64,000 nt of DNA from Candidatus Poribacteria bacterium (GTDB lineage Bacteria; Poribacteria; WGA-4E; WGA-3G). The notes beneath the pieces are model-generated. The model had not been told where the DNA came from. It did no database searches and was given only the letters and a program-made list of their open reading frames with translations. This document shows, in pieces, positions 34,985 through 43,609 of this stretch (the first letter of the stretch is position 1; every line of letters starts with the position of its first letter). The DNA lies in contig JAJEIE010000028.1 of the NCBI GenBank assembly GCA_022827625.1, positions 29,004 to 93,003 of the forward strand, in the 5' to 3' direction. The position numbers were made by a program, and so were the translations under genes.

Positions 34985-36601
34985 ATGAAAAAAAAAATAG
35001 ATATGAGAAGGTTTGGTACACAGGGACCCGTGAACCCTGAACAGCATTATGTTGTCGCTCGGACTGACGAACTCACTGAGTTCATCAAGCGCGTTAAAGA
35101 GGGACGCTACATAGTCATCTCTGCACCCCGGCAGACGGGAAAGACGACTTTCTTTCAACGCGCCGTTGAAGCACTCACTGCCGACGACTTAACCTACTTT
35201 CCCATTCAACTGAATTTTGAAACTTATGAAGACTGCACGCGTTCTGAATTTTATGACTCTCTCGCGAAACAAATTCGCAAGGAAATTGAACGGGTTTTCC
35301 AAGGGCGTGGAGAAGGACTTGACGAAACCTTAAAGCAGTTCTTAGCTAATATACAGATACCCAACCATTTGTCAATGATGGAGTTCTTTGAACAATTTCA
35401 AGAGCTTCTAAAATATGCACAGATTGTCCTCATTATCGATGAGTTTGATGGTATCCCCCGATCTGCGCTGAAGGGTTTTCTACACGCGTTTCGACATATT
35501 TATATTTCTCACGCCACGCCTCGATGTCCTCATAGTCTTGGCATCGTTGGTGTAAAAAGCATCGCACAACTTAATTACGATCGCTCTGTCTCCCCCATCA
35601 ATATCCAAGATGAATTCAGTTTGGCTAATTTTACGCTTGCCCAAGTGCAAGAACTTTTTGGGCAATATACTGTTGAAGTCGGTCAAGCCTTCGCCCCAGA
35701 AGTCATTGAATCTATTCACACACAGACAGGTGGGCAACCCTTCCTTGTTAACCGATACGCGCAAATACTTACCGAGGAACTGGACATCCCGAAAACTGAA
35801 ATGATTAGGATGGCGCACTTCGCAACGGCACATACCCAACTCCTTGACGAACGCAATACCAATATTGAACATCTGCTGACTAACATCCGTAAAGACCGTC
35901 GTTTTGAAACCCTCCTGATGCAGATCGTCTCTTATGAGGACAGCGTGCGCTTCAACACTGATAACGACATCATCAATGAACTCGTCACGTACGGAATCAT
36001 CACAAGAGGTAGCGACAGAAAGTGTGAGATCGTCAACCCAATTTACCTGCATCGCATCATACAGGCATTCACACCGATAGTTAATGGGTTAGAGCGCGAC
36101 TACTTCCCCGAAGATACTGATGAATTTCAGTACCTCATCGATACCGGACAGATTCAAATGGAACGGCTCCTGGATAACTTCCGAGACTTTATTGCCCGCG
36201 TGGGGTTCAGGATTCTACAAGTCCCTGAAACACCTCAAGAATTCATTGGTCAACATCTCCTCTTTGCCTATCTTGACCAGTTCGTTGTTAGCGTGAATGG
36301 GGCGATGTATATGGAAGTCCCAACTGGACGCGGCAGGATGGATCTGCTTATCCTGCATAACGAAAGAAAATACATCGTTGAAACAAAGATATGGCGAAGC
36401 GACCGTGCCTATACCCAAGGGAAGCAACAACTGGCGGCGTATCTGTCAACGGAAGGCGTAAGTGAAGGCTATTATGTGGTGTTCGATCATCGCGAGGTGC
36501 CGGAGCCGCGAGCGGAGACGGAGACGATAGATGGACTGACGCTTCGGAGTTACGTTATTCCTGTGGTGCAAGGACTCCCGTCAAAAGAGAATTCTGATTA
36601 G
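34985..36601 (+). CDS. AAA-like ATPase with C-terminal PD-(D/E)XK-like domain
   Basis: About 538 residues. The N-terminus (MRRFGTQGPVNPEQHYVVAR) is typical of AAA-like proteins of the AAA_35/AAA-ATPase_like type. Walker A is SAPRQTGKTTF, Walker B VLIIDEFDGIP, and a probable winged helix lies around residues 330-400. The C-terminal 120 residues contain GRGRMDLLILHNERKYIVETK, the D...ExK pattern of a PD-(D/E)XK nuclease fold. Such proteins are common, often mobile, and of unknown role (defence or mobility has been suggested). The start is uncertain: ATG 34985 or ATG 35003, both downstream of the terminator. No obvious ribosome site. Confidence 0.82.
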   Translation: MKKKIDMRRFGTQGPVNPEQHYVVARTDELTEFIKRVKEGRYIVISAPRQTGKTTFFQRAVEALTADDLTYFPIQLNFETYEDCTRSEFYDSLAKQIRKEIERVFQGRGEGLDETLKQFLANIQIPNHLSMMEFFEQFQELLKYAQIVLIIDEFDGIPRSALKGFLHAFRHIYISHATPRCPHSLGIVGVKSIAQLNYDRSVSPINIQDEFSLANFTLAQVQELFGQYTVEVGQAFAPEVIESIHTQTGGQPFLVNRYAQILTEELDIPKTEMIRMAHFATAHTQLLDERNTNIEHLLTNIRKDRRFETLLMQIVSYEDSVRFNTDNDIINELVTYGIITRGSDRKCEIVNPIYLHRIIQAFTPIVNGLERDYFPEDTDEFQYLIDTGQIQMERLLDNFRDFIARVGFRILQVPETPQEFIGQHLLFAYLDQFVVSVNGAMYMEVPTGRGRMDLLILHNERKYIVETKIWRSDRAYTQGKQQLAAYLSTEGVSEGYYVVFDHREVPEPRAETETIDGLTLRSYVIPVVQGLPSKENSD

Positions 36602-36625
36602 CCTCCTTTAGAGATCAAGTCACAC

Positions 36626-38734
36626 CTATGAATCTTTAGCCTCAATCCGCACAGCACAGAATTTCAATTCCGGCTGCTTAGAAACTGGATCGAAAGCAGG
36701 ATTCGTCACATAATTTGAATTCGTCTCCGCATGAAAGAGATCCCCCCAATGGAACGGCGTAAAGAGCAATCCCCGCCGAATCGCCTCGGTGATACGTACC
36801 TTCGCATAGCACCTTCCCCGCCTTCCGACAAGGTAGACCCACTCACCATCTTGAACATTGTTCTCCGCTGCATCGTCCGGATGGATTTCCACAAAGGGTT
36901 CGGGTTCTTTACGCACCAGCTGCGGCACTTTCCCTGTTCGGGTACGTGTATGCCACTGACTCTCAACACGTCCCGTCGTCAATCCGAGTGGGAACGCCTC
37001 AGTTACCTCCTCATCAGGCGGGCGATAGACAGGCGTTTTGAACTGTGCCTTTCCAGACGCAGTGAAAAACTTCGTGCTGGTGTATCGGCGAGCGGTACCC
37101 GGATGCCGTGGGTGTGGACAGGGCCAACGTAAGGACGTTTTCGCAAGCCGTTCATTCGTCATGCCCATCTGATCACACGGTGTGCCTGCCGTCAACAGCC
37201 GATATTCATCCCACACCTCTTCAGAACTGTAGAAGTCGAAATTTCGCTTGAATCCCATTGCTTTTGCGACCTGTGCGAATATCCACCAATCCGGCATCGC
37301 TTCACCGGGAGGTGTAAGGAATTGATCGCTCCGTACGACGAGCCGTTCGCTGTTCGTCATTGTGCCTTGTTTTTCACCCCACTGTGCAGCGGGGAGCAGT
37401 ACGTCAGCGTATTCTGCTGTTTCCGTTGGATAGTAGCAATCCTGGACGATGACCAGATCTGCGCGTCGGAGTCCTGCTTGCGAGACCTTTGTATCGGGCA
37501 TACTGACGGCAGGATTCGTGCAAGCAATCCAGAGTCCACGAACCTTTCCTTCGGCTGCGGCTTTAAACATCGGAATCGCTGTTAACCCCGGATTCGGGTC
37601 AATGCTTCCGGGTGGCACTCGCCACGCACCTTCCAAGTAGGCGCGGTGCATGTCGTTGGTGACGACGCGGTAACCGGGCAATTGGTGCGACAAATAACCG
37701 ACCTCTCTTCCACCCATCGCATTCGGTTGTCCTGTCAGTGAAAAAGGACCCGCACCCCTTACGCCGACTTCACCTAACTGGAGATGCAAGTTGATGAGCG
37801 CAACATTCTTGTCAACGCCGCTTGTGCTTTGATTCGTGCCTTGACAGTAAAAACTGAGCAGACGACTCGGCTTAGAAAGGTATTCGACGATCTCGTCAAT
37901 ACGCGCAGGATGAATATCGCAGGCGGTGAGAAGTGCGTCTTCGTCAAGGCTCTTTAAATGGTTCTCATAAGCACTATAGTTTTCCGTTCGCCGACGGATA
38001 AAGCGTCCATTGACGCGTCCCATCGCAAGGAGGCGTTTGGCAATGAGTTGAAGAAAAGCAACATCGCTGCCGGGGGCAAGGGGGACATGGATATCCGAGA
38101 AGTCGGCTGTCTTGGTACGGCGTGGATCCACGGTGATAATCCGTGTGTTTGGCTCAAGTGCTCGCCGCTTCCGAATCATTTGGAAAAGCACAGGATGATT
38201 GACCGCCATGTTCGCACCGATAATCAGAAATACATCCGCATGCTGAATATCTTCATAACAGGTAGGCGGCCCGTCTGAACCGAACGCTTGCATGTAACCA
38301 ACGACTGCTGAAGACATACAGAGTCGACTGTTTGTATCTACGTTGTTCGTCCGGAGGAAGCCTTTGAACAACTTGTTGAAAACGTAGGAGGCTTCTGTAT
38401 CCAACTGCCCAGAGCCGTAAAGCGCGATGGAATCCTTGCCGTGCTCCAATTGAACGTCGTGAAGCCGGTTTGCCGTGAAAGTAATCGCTTCGTCCCATGA
38501 GACCTCACGCGGCGGTTCACCGCGACGGTCGCGAATCATTGGATACGCGAGCCTTCCATCATGGTTTTGAAAAACCTGTTTGAGATGTGCACCTTTTGGA
38601 CAGAGCATACCGTAATTTGGGGCGACATCGTCGTCCGCTGAAATTCTTGTAATCTTGTTATCAGAGACGGTTGCGCGGATGACGCAACCGACACCACAAT
38701 AAGGACATACTGCTTTTCCCGTCGAATTTTGCAT
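36626..38734 (-). CDS. nasA: assimilatory nitrate reductase catalytic subunit
   Basis: Molybdopterin-guanine-dinucleotide enzyme reducing nitrate to nitrite in the cytoplasm. 702 residues. The N-terminal [4Fe-4S] ligands are Cys10, Cys13, Cys17 (CPYCGVGC) and Cys45 (MLCPKGA). The molybdenum-ligand region NSRLCMSSAVVGYMQAFGSDGPPTCYEDI and the C-terminal RVESQWHTRTRTGKVPQL are typical of NasA/NarB. The extra [2Fe-2S] tail of some NasA is absent, so a ferredoxin or separate reductase must donate electrons. No ribosome site is seen; the ATG follows TTAAAAA. It is the last gene of nasT-nirA-narK-nasA. Confidence 0.93.
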   Translation of the reverse strand: MQNSTGKAVCPYCGVGCVIRATVSDNKITRISADDDVAPNYGMLCPKGAHLKQVFQNHDGRLAYPMIRDRRGEPPREVSWDEAITFTANRLHDVQLEHGKDSIALYGSGQLDTEASYVFNKLFKGFLRTNNVDTNSRLCMSSAVVGYMQAFGSDGPPTCYEDIQHADVFLIIGANMAVNHPVLFQMIRKRRALEPNTRIITVDPRRTKTADFSDIHVPLAPGSDVAFLQLIAKRLLAMGRVNGRFIRRRTENYSAYENHLKSLDEDALLTACDIHPARIDEIVEYLSKPSRLLSFYCQGTNQSTSGVDKNVALINLHLQLGEVGVRGAGPFSLTGQPNAMGGREVGYLSHQLPGYRVVTNDMHRAYLEGAWRVPPGSIDPNPGLTAIPMFKAAAEGKVRGLWIACTNPAVSMPDTKVSQAGLRRADLVIVQDCYYPTETAEYADVLLPAAQWGEKQGTMTNSERLVVRSDQFLTPPGEAMPDWWIFAQVAKAMGFKRNFDFYSSEEVWDEYRLLTAGTPCDQMGMTNERLAKTSLRWPCPHPRHPGTARRYTSTKFFTASGKAQFKTPVYRPPDEEVTEAFPLGLTTGRVESQWHTRTRTGKVPQLVRKEPEPFVEIHPDDAAENNVQDGEWVYLVGRRGRCYAKVRITEAIRRGLLFTPFHWGDLFHAETNSNYVTNPAFDPVSKQPELKFCAVRIEAKDS

Positions 38735-38807
38735 TTTTTAATGACCACGTTTCTGTTGTGATTTTTCTGTTTTTAAAATCGGGCACAGTAGATTTTACAA
38801 TTACTGA

Positions 38808-38848
38808 TACGTTAGGACCGACAAGGTTAGGAAACCCCGACTACCCAA
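38808..38848. repeat. small palindromic element
   Basis: CGTTAGGACCGACAAGGTTAGG and AACCCCGACTACCC between narK and nasA resemble the GGCGAGGTTAGG...ACCTCGCC elements at 43618 and 58080. Confidence 0.45.
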
Positions 38849-38851
38849 GGA

Positions 38852-40204
38852 CTAAGATAGCACTCCAGCTTCAGTCTTCAGACGTTGCCTCTCGGCGAGC
38901 GCAGCATCAAATGCCCGCTTCTCTGCAGCTTGGACTGCCGGGGAGAATTTCACCAATACCGTAGCAAACGAGGTGATTGTAACCATCACACCGAGATACA
39001 ATAAGCCTTGCTGCATCGTGATACTCTCAGCACGGAACAGAAAACCCGCAGCAACGGCACCAGCGTTTCCACCAGCACCAACAATCCCCGCAACAGCGCC
39101 TAACGCTTTTCTGTTAATAAAAGGGACAATTCCATAAGTCGCGCCTTCGGACATTTGCACAAAGAGACTGAAGACTATCATCGCGCCAACAGCAAGCACA
39201 AGCACCGCCATCTGCGAAAAGACTATTAGCATGATCCCTTCACCTAACAAAACAAAAAATAAGAACATGACGCGCCCACGGAGTCCCATCCTTTTCGCGA
39301 AGAAATCGGAGAAAACACCGCCAACTGTCCGCGCGAAGATATTCATCAAACCGAACAATCCAGCGATGAGTCCAGCGGTCTTGACATCTAACTGGAACTG
39401 GTCGTGATAGTAGAGTGCAGCGATATTGTTAATAGTGAGTTCCACGCCGAAACAGACGGCATAAATAACAAAGAGTGCCCAAACGCGATAGTCTTTAACC
39501 GCCGACATGAAAGACGCCATGCCTTTGCCCTGCGTGGGTTCAAGCGCACCGCATTCACGGAGTTCTTTATAGTTGCCATCCGGGGCATCTTTGGTAAAGC
39601 AGTAATAGGCGAACCCAGTGATAAATAGCGCGACACCGGGAATAATCATCGCCAACCGCCATCCGAGGAATTTGTCCACACCGAAGCTAAGAATAGCCGT
39701 AAAGATGAGCGGCATGACCATCTGCGTGACACCGCCACCGAGATTCCCCCATCCGGCTGTTGTCGCATTCGCCGTGCCGACACAATTCGGGGCAAACATC
39801 ACCGAAGTGTGATACTGTGTGATAACGAACGAGGCACCGATTGCACCGATTGCGAGTCGAAAGAGGAGAAACGTCTCGTAATTCTGAGCGAGTCCGATAC
39901 CCATGACCGGTAATGAACCGAGAATCAGCAGCCACGTATACGCCTTTCGAGGCCCCATCTTGTCGCAAAGCGGTCCGATTAAGAGCCGCACCAGGACTGT
40001 GATTGCGACGGAAGCGATAATGGTATTACCCACCTCTGCTTTTGTTAGCATTAGGTCTTCACGGATAATCGCCATAAGAGGGGCAATACCAAACCATCCA
40101 AAAAAAGCTAAGAAAAAGGCGAACCATGTGGTATGGAAGGTACGCATCTGGATCGTTTTTAAGCTAAAGAGATTTATTTGTGTCGCTTTATTTTTTATAT
40201 CCAT
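38852..40204 (-). CDS. narK: nitrate/nitrite MFS transporter
   Basis: Major-facilitator nitrate/nitrite porter, 450 residues with 12 hydrophobic segments. The nitrate signature is present in TM5 (AGWGNLGGGVTQ). A second, weaker version is in TM11 (GAGGNAGAVAAGF), and the substrate-binding Arg lies in FRLAIGAIGASFV and its TM8 counterpart. Imports nitrate for the reductase encoded next to it. AAAGGA stands 12 bases before the ATG; nirA ends 16 bases upstream, so the two are co-transcribed. Confidence 0.93.
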   Translation of the reverse strand: MDIKNKATQINLFSLKTIQMRTFHTTWFAFFLAFFGWFGIAPLMAIIREDLMLTKAEVGNTIIASVAITVLVRLLIGPLCDKMGPRKAYTWLLILGSLPVMGIGLAQNYETFLLFRLAIGAIGASFVITQYHTSVMFAPNCVGTANATTAGWGNLGGGVTQMVMPLIFTAILSFGVDKFLGWRLAMIIPGVALFITGFAYYCFTKDAPDGNYKELRECGALEPTQGKGMASFMSAVKDYRVWALFVIYAVCFGVELTINNIAALYYHDQFQLDVKTAGLIAGLFGLMNIFARTVGGVFSDFFAKRMGLRGRVMFLFFVLLGEGIMLIVFSQMAVLVLAVGAMIVFSLFVQMSEGATYGIVPFINRKALGAVAGIVGAGGNAGAVAAGFLFRAESITMQQGLLYLGVMVTITSFATVLVKFSPAVQAAEKRAFDAALAERQRLKTEAGVLS

Positions 40205-40220
40205 TTTTTAAATTTTTCCT

Positions 40221-41816
40221 TTAAAGAGACCTCCGTGAAAGGTAAGGAATGAGACCTTCAAGTACTCGCGGTAAGTCATCGCAAGGCACATTTTCCAATA
40301 ACTTCGGTGCAACTTTAGGGTTAGCACCCGCATCTCCCTTGACAAATACATCTACGGCATCGGTAACGACACCATCAATCTTAACCTTCTTACCAAGGAG
40401 TCCGATGTCTGCGGCGGCGTGATTACCGCACCCGTTCGGACATCCCGACCAGTGGATAGTCAGTGGTTTGATATTGCCGAGTTTTGCCTCCAAATGTCGG
40501 ACCGCTTCCATGGCGCGTTCCTTGGTCTCAATAAGCGAAAAGTGGCAGTAGTCGATGCCTGTGCAACTGACCATACCGCGCATGATTTCCGAGGGATCAT
40601 AACGGAGTTTCTGCAGGAGTGGCTCTGCGGTTAAGGCACCAATTTTCTCGTCAGGAACGTTGGTGATAATCAGATTTTGTCCCTGTGTGAGACGGATATC
40701 ACCGTTCCCGTACTCATCTGCGAGGCGTGCGACCTCGAAAAGTTGTGTTGTCGTGATCCGTCCGACAGGCACAACAAGTCCGACATAGTTGAGGTGTGGC
40801 TGTTTCTGAGAGAAGATACCGGTGTGGTCGGTTTTCTTCTTCCCACGCATATCCTCTCCAGCAGTCAGGAGCGGCTGTCTTCTGTGCCGCCGCTTCTCTA
40901 CTTCTTCTCTGAATTTTTCTATACCCCATTCCTGAATCAGAAAAGCGAGACGCGATTTATTCCGAGCCGTCCTGGGTCCGTGGTCTCGAAAAATCAGGGC
41001 AATGTCAGCACACAAAACAGTGGCTTCCTCAGGAACAACAAACGTATCAAGCGGTTGCACGACGGTGTAACCACCAGATCCCATTTTTCCACCAACAGCG
41101 ACGTTAAAGCCGTTTGTCTCTCGACCCTCAATTTCCTTTACTGCTGGCGTAAGGGCAATATCCTGCGAAGCAGTATGGGTACAGTTATCCAGACATCCTG
41201 TAATACCGACATTAAACTTGCGCGGAATATCGGTAAATTCCTTGTTCCCAACGAAGAGTTTCGTAAATTCTCTGGCGACATGCGAAGCATCAAACAGTTC
41301 ATTCGGTGTCAACCCAGCAACGGGACATCCGATGACACCGCGGATGTTGTCAAAACCGGTTTGGCGTGAATCCAAGCCTACCGCCGCAAGTCGATTCCAG
41401 ATATGCTGGACGTTCTCAATCGCGAAACCACGGAGCTGAATCTGTTGACGCGTCGTGAGGTCTACAAATTCGGTTCCGTATGCTTCACTGATTTCAGCAA
41501 TCGCGCGAAACTGGTCGGCATTAGAAAAACCGCTGGACATGCGGAGACGCATCATAAATGCCCCCGGTGTCTGCTTCCGGTAAAAGATACCTACCCACTT
41601 GAGGCGGTCGCGTTTGTTGGTTGGAATCGACTCCCATCCGTCTCGGATGTAAGTTGGAATATCATTGATAACTTCAAGTCCATTCTTCTCTCGCTTCAGT
41701 GCTTCGGCAGCATTTATCTTGGACTTCCGTTTTTTTGCAGCTGCGGGTGCCTTCAAACTCGGCGCTGAACGCACCTTTCGGTTTGCAGGAATACCCCTCT
41801 TTTCTGATCGGTTCAC
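40221..41816 (-). CDS. nirA: ferredoxin-type assimilatory nitrite reductase
   Basis: Siroheme/[4Fe-4S] enzyme reducing nitrite to ammonia with six electrons. 531 residues. The cluster ligands are CTGIDYC (C-x5-C, about 410-416) and CPNGC (C-x3-C, about 452-456), within SGCPNGCGNHAAADIG. Two ferrodoxin-like half domains are evident (FMMRLRMSSG... and GLVVPVGRITTTQL...). Siroheme-dependent sulfite reductase is the alternative, but the nitrate genes decide. The N-terminal 45 residues are Lys/Arg/Ala rich and atypical. GTG start with AAGGAGG 9 bases upstream. Expression is predicted to require ANTAR antitermination in the leader. Confidence 0.93.
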   Translation of the reverse strand: MNRSEKRGIPANRKVRSAPSLKAPAAAKKRKSKINAAEALKREKNGLEVINDIPTYIRDGWESIPTNKRDRLKWVGIFYRKQTPGAFMMRLRMSSGFSNADQFRAIAEISEAYGTEFVDLTTRQQIQLRGFAIENVQHIWNRLAAVGLDSRQTGFDNIRGVIGCPVAGLTPNELFDASHVAREFTKLFVGNKEFTDIPRKFNVGITGCLDNCTHTASQDIALTPAVKEIEGRETNGFNVAVGGKMGSGGYTVVQPLDTFVVPEEATVLCADIALIFRDHGPRTARNKSRLAFLIQEWGIEKFREEVEKRRHRRQPLLTAGEDMRGKKKTDHTGIFSQKQPHLNYVGLVVPVGRITTTQLFEVARLADEYGNGDIRLTQGQNLIITNVPDEKIGALTAEPLLQKLRYDPSEIMRGMVSCTGIDYCHFSLIETKERAMEAVRHLEAKLGNIKPLTIHWSGCPNGCGNHAAADIGLLGKKVKIDGVVTDAVDVFVKGDAGANPKVAPKLLENVPCDDLPRVLEGLIPYLSRRSL

Positions 41817-41861
41817 TTTATAAATCCTCCTTCAAAAACTGAAACTGAAGACTGAAAAAAC

Positions 41862-41934
41862 AAAAAAGGTATCTACCGGTGAGCATATAGTTTCGGTTCA
41901 CAAGTTACACCGAAAGCTCAACCCAATAGACACC
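41862..41934 (-). terminator. regulated intrinsic terminator in nirA leader
   Basis: On the minus strand the 5' arm GGTGTCTATTGGGTTGAGC (41934-41916) pairs with GCTCACCGGTAGATACC (41884-41868) and is followed by TTTTTT. An inner hairpin TTTCGGT / ACCGAAA caps it. Its 5' arm contains the 3' strand of ANTAR hairpin P2, so the two cannot coexist. Confidence 0.85.
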
Positions 41935-41966
41935 TGTGTCTGATCCCAAACCTCCTTTGGTTTGGG
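41928..41966 (-). promoter_or_regulatory. ANTAR target RNA: two hexaloop hairpins
   Basis: Hairpin P1 (41966-41945) is an 8-base stem CCCAAACC / GGTTTGGG with loop AAAGGA. Hairpin P2 (41941-41928) is a stem AGAC / GTCT with loop ACAGGT. Both loops have six bases with A at position 1 and G at position 4, the ANTAR recognition rule known from NasR and NasT systems. They are 3 bases apart. Confidence 0.88.
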
Positions 41967-41976
41967 CTATTTTTGT

Positions 41977-42057
41977 TTTAAGTTATAAGTTATAAGTTAT
42001 AAGTGTAAGAGGTGAATTGTTACGGAAAGCCTCTTAATTTATAACTCTTAACCAAGA
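41977..42057. repeat. intergenic palindromic repeat, family 1 copy D (inverted)
   Basis: Three tandem AAGTTAT units are followed by TAAGAGGTGAATTGTTACG and AAAGCCTCTTAA. The reverse complement, TTAAGAGGCTTTCCGTAACAATTCACC, matches copy C closely. It sits between nasT and the ANTAR leader. Confidence 0.7.
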
Positions 42058-42062
42058 ATTTT

Positions 42063-42665
42063 TTATAATTTGTTCGTCAATACCTCCGCCATAGATAACA
42101 ACTCCTGTGAGACTTCCGCAAGGCGTTTTCTGCGATTCATCGCCATTTTCCGTAAAATTTGGTACGCCTGTGCCTCGTCACAGCCGCGATGCTGTGCAAG
42201 GAGCTCCTTTGCGCGCTCAATGATTTTACGTTCGGCGAGGCTGGTCTTAGTTTTCTCAAGTTCCTCCTGCAATGCGCGGAATTCATCAAACCGAGCGACC
42301 GCCGCCTCAATAATCGTTTTAACTCTGGCACCGGTGAGTTCTCCAACAGCATAAGCAGAAACACCCGCCCGCGTTGCTGCCTGAATCGTCTCTGACCGCT
42401 CATCGCGCGAAAACATGACTATCGGACACGGATAACTTGCGTGCAGAGAACCAACCCAACCGAGTATTGTCTGTCCCGGAAAGTCAACGCCTATCAATAT
42501 GATGTCGGGTTTTAAGTGTGAGACCTGACTTATTAAGTCCCTTTGCAAACGCAGCTGTGCAGCAACTTCGTACCGTCCTGCTTTCAGGATTCGGACTAAT
42601 GTAGTTGTTCGCTCTTGATTGTTATCAATGATTAAAACCTTTGGCGTTGAAGTGTCTGTTTCCAT
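42063..42665 (-). CDS. nasT: NasT-type ANTAR antiterminator with pseudo-receiver domain
   Basis: 200 residues. Residues 8-125 form a response-regulator-like domain, followed by a coiled linker and an ANTAR RNA-binding domain (about 143-195: RKIIERAKELLAQHRG...AYQILRKMAMNRRKRLAEVSQELL). ANTAR proteins bind paired hexaloop hairpins and prevent terminators forming. The phospho-acceptor Asp is Gly59 (IILIGVDFPG), and the Lys expected after strand 5 is Gly (AYAVGEL), so phosphorylation is unlikely. In Pseudomonas and Azotobacter NasT is held by the nitrate sensor NasS; no nasS is visible. AAGGG stands 6 bases before the ATG. A sigma-54 promoter precedes it. Confidence 0.92.
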   Translation of the reverse strand: METDTSTPKVLIIDNNQERTTTLVRILKAGRYEVAAQLRLQRDLISQVSHLKPDIILIGVDFPGQTILGWVGSLHASYPCPIVMFSRDERSETIQAATRAGVSAYAVGELTGARVKTIIEAAVARFDEFRALQEELEKTKTSLAERKIIERAKELLAQHRGCDEAQAYQILRKMAMNRRKRLAEVSQELLSMAEVLTNKL

Positions 42666-42739
42666 CCTCCACCCTTCTCAAGTCAATTTCACGTAAATGT
42701 CCTGAATTAACGAGGAGCGTCGACTTTAATATGCTATTA

Positions 42740-42754
42740 GCAAAAACCTTGCCA
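42740..42754 (-). promoter_or_regulatory. sigma-54 (RpoN) promoter for nasT operon
   Basis: Minus strand TGGCAAGGTTTTTGC: GG and GC are separated by exactly 10 bases, matching TGGCAC-N5-TTGC. The predicted start of transcription lies about 60 bases before the nasT ATG. Confidence 0.8.
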
Positions 42755-42826
42755 AAAGTACGAATTACAGGTTTCACCTACACCCACAAGGCTTTTGTCA
42801 AACGATAACTTCGCGAGACAGTCAGC

Positions 42827-42883
42827 GTATGCCCACTTTTGCCTATTTTTTTAGCAGGAAGCATACATTTTTTCCTATTTTTT
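42827..42883 (-). promoter_or_regulatory. candidate activator-binding direct repeat upstream of sigma-54 promoter
   Basis: Two units read on the minus strand as AAAAAATAGGAAAAAATGTATGC and AAAAAATAGGCAAAAGTGGGCATAC-like, about 33 bases apart and roughly 90-140 bases above the -12 element. That is where an enhancer-binding protein would sit. It does not match the NtrC consensus. Confidence 0.4.
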
Positions 42884-42935
42884 GGGCAATACGGAAAAAG
42901 AGAACAATTGGAAGGTATTAACACGGTAACGCTTT

Positions 42936-43604
42936 TTACGCGTTCCTTCGCCGGACGGTATAGATAGAAACCTGGGAAGTCTGTCTATCTAATGTAACAG
43001 GAAGGGTAGATTTTTGATAGGTAAAGCCGTTGTCCATGATATATTTGAAAAATCCTATAGCGTTGCCCCGATTCGGTTCGGAAAAGAGAGCAATCCCATC
43101 AGGAGAGAGATGGTTCTGAAGGAGAGACAAAATCGGTGTCCAATGGTTTTCTTCGTAAATGACATCGGCGGCGAGGATATACGGAAATTTGCAGTTGAAA
43201 CAGGGCGTGTTCCAATCCATCTGAACGAAATCTGCATTCGCTTCGGCACTATTCTGATCGGCGTTATGCTGTGCGAAACGGACTGCTTCCCGTTCCGCGT
43301 CTGTGAAGACCACACGCCCACCCATCTGACAGGCAACAATTCCCGCCAATCCGAACCCGCATCCAATCTCCAAGATACGTGCGTCCTTTAGCTGCGGACC
43401 TATTGTTTCCACATGGCGAGCGAGCCCAATCGAGGATTCCCAGAGGTAGGTCCAGTAGGGGAGGTAGAGTTTGCCTTCCTTGTCTTCCCGACTGAGTTGT
43501 TCGAGAAACCAATCGGGGTCTTCTATAAGCGTGAGTTGGACCCGCCCAGTTTTCAACTTAATGATAGTACTTGTTAGCGGATAGTCTTGCAGTCGGGTTT
43601 TCAT
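42936..43604 (-). CDS. class I SAM-dependent methyltransferase (lysine-methyltransferase-like, MTF16 group)
   Basis: 222 residues. SAM motif I is ILEIGCGFGLAGIVACQMGG (about 74-93), the acidic residue ending strand 2 is FTDAE, and the DxxY-like motif LAADVIYEENHW is typical of the seven-beta-strand 'family 16' protein or small-molecule methyltransferases. The target is unknown. The track's start at TTG 43610 is replaced by ATG 43604. No ribosome site; a small palindrome separates it from the next gene upstream. Confidence 0.82.
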   Translation of the reverse strand: MKTRLQDYPLTSTIIKLKTGRVQLTLIEDPDWFLEQLSREDKEGKLYLPYWTYLWESSIGLARHVETIGPQLKDARILEIGCGFGLAGIVACQMGGRVVFTDAEREAVRFAQHNADQNSAEANADFVQMDWNTPCFNCKFPYILAADVIYEENHWTPILSLLQNHLSPDGIALFSEPNRGNAIGFFKYIMDNGFTYQKSTLPVTLDRQTSQVSIYTVRRRNA

Positions 43605-43609
43605 TGCCA

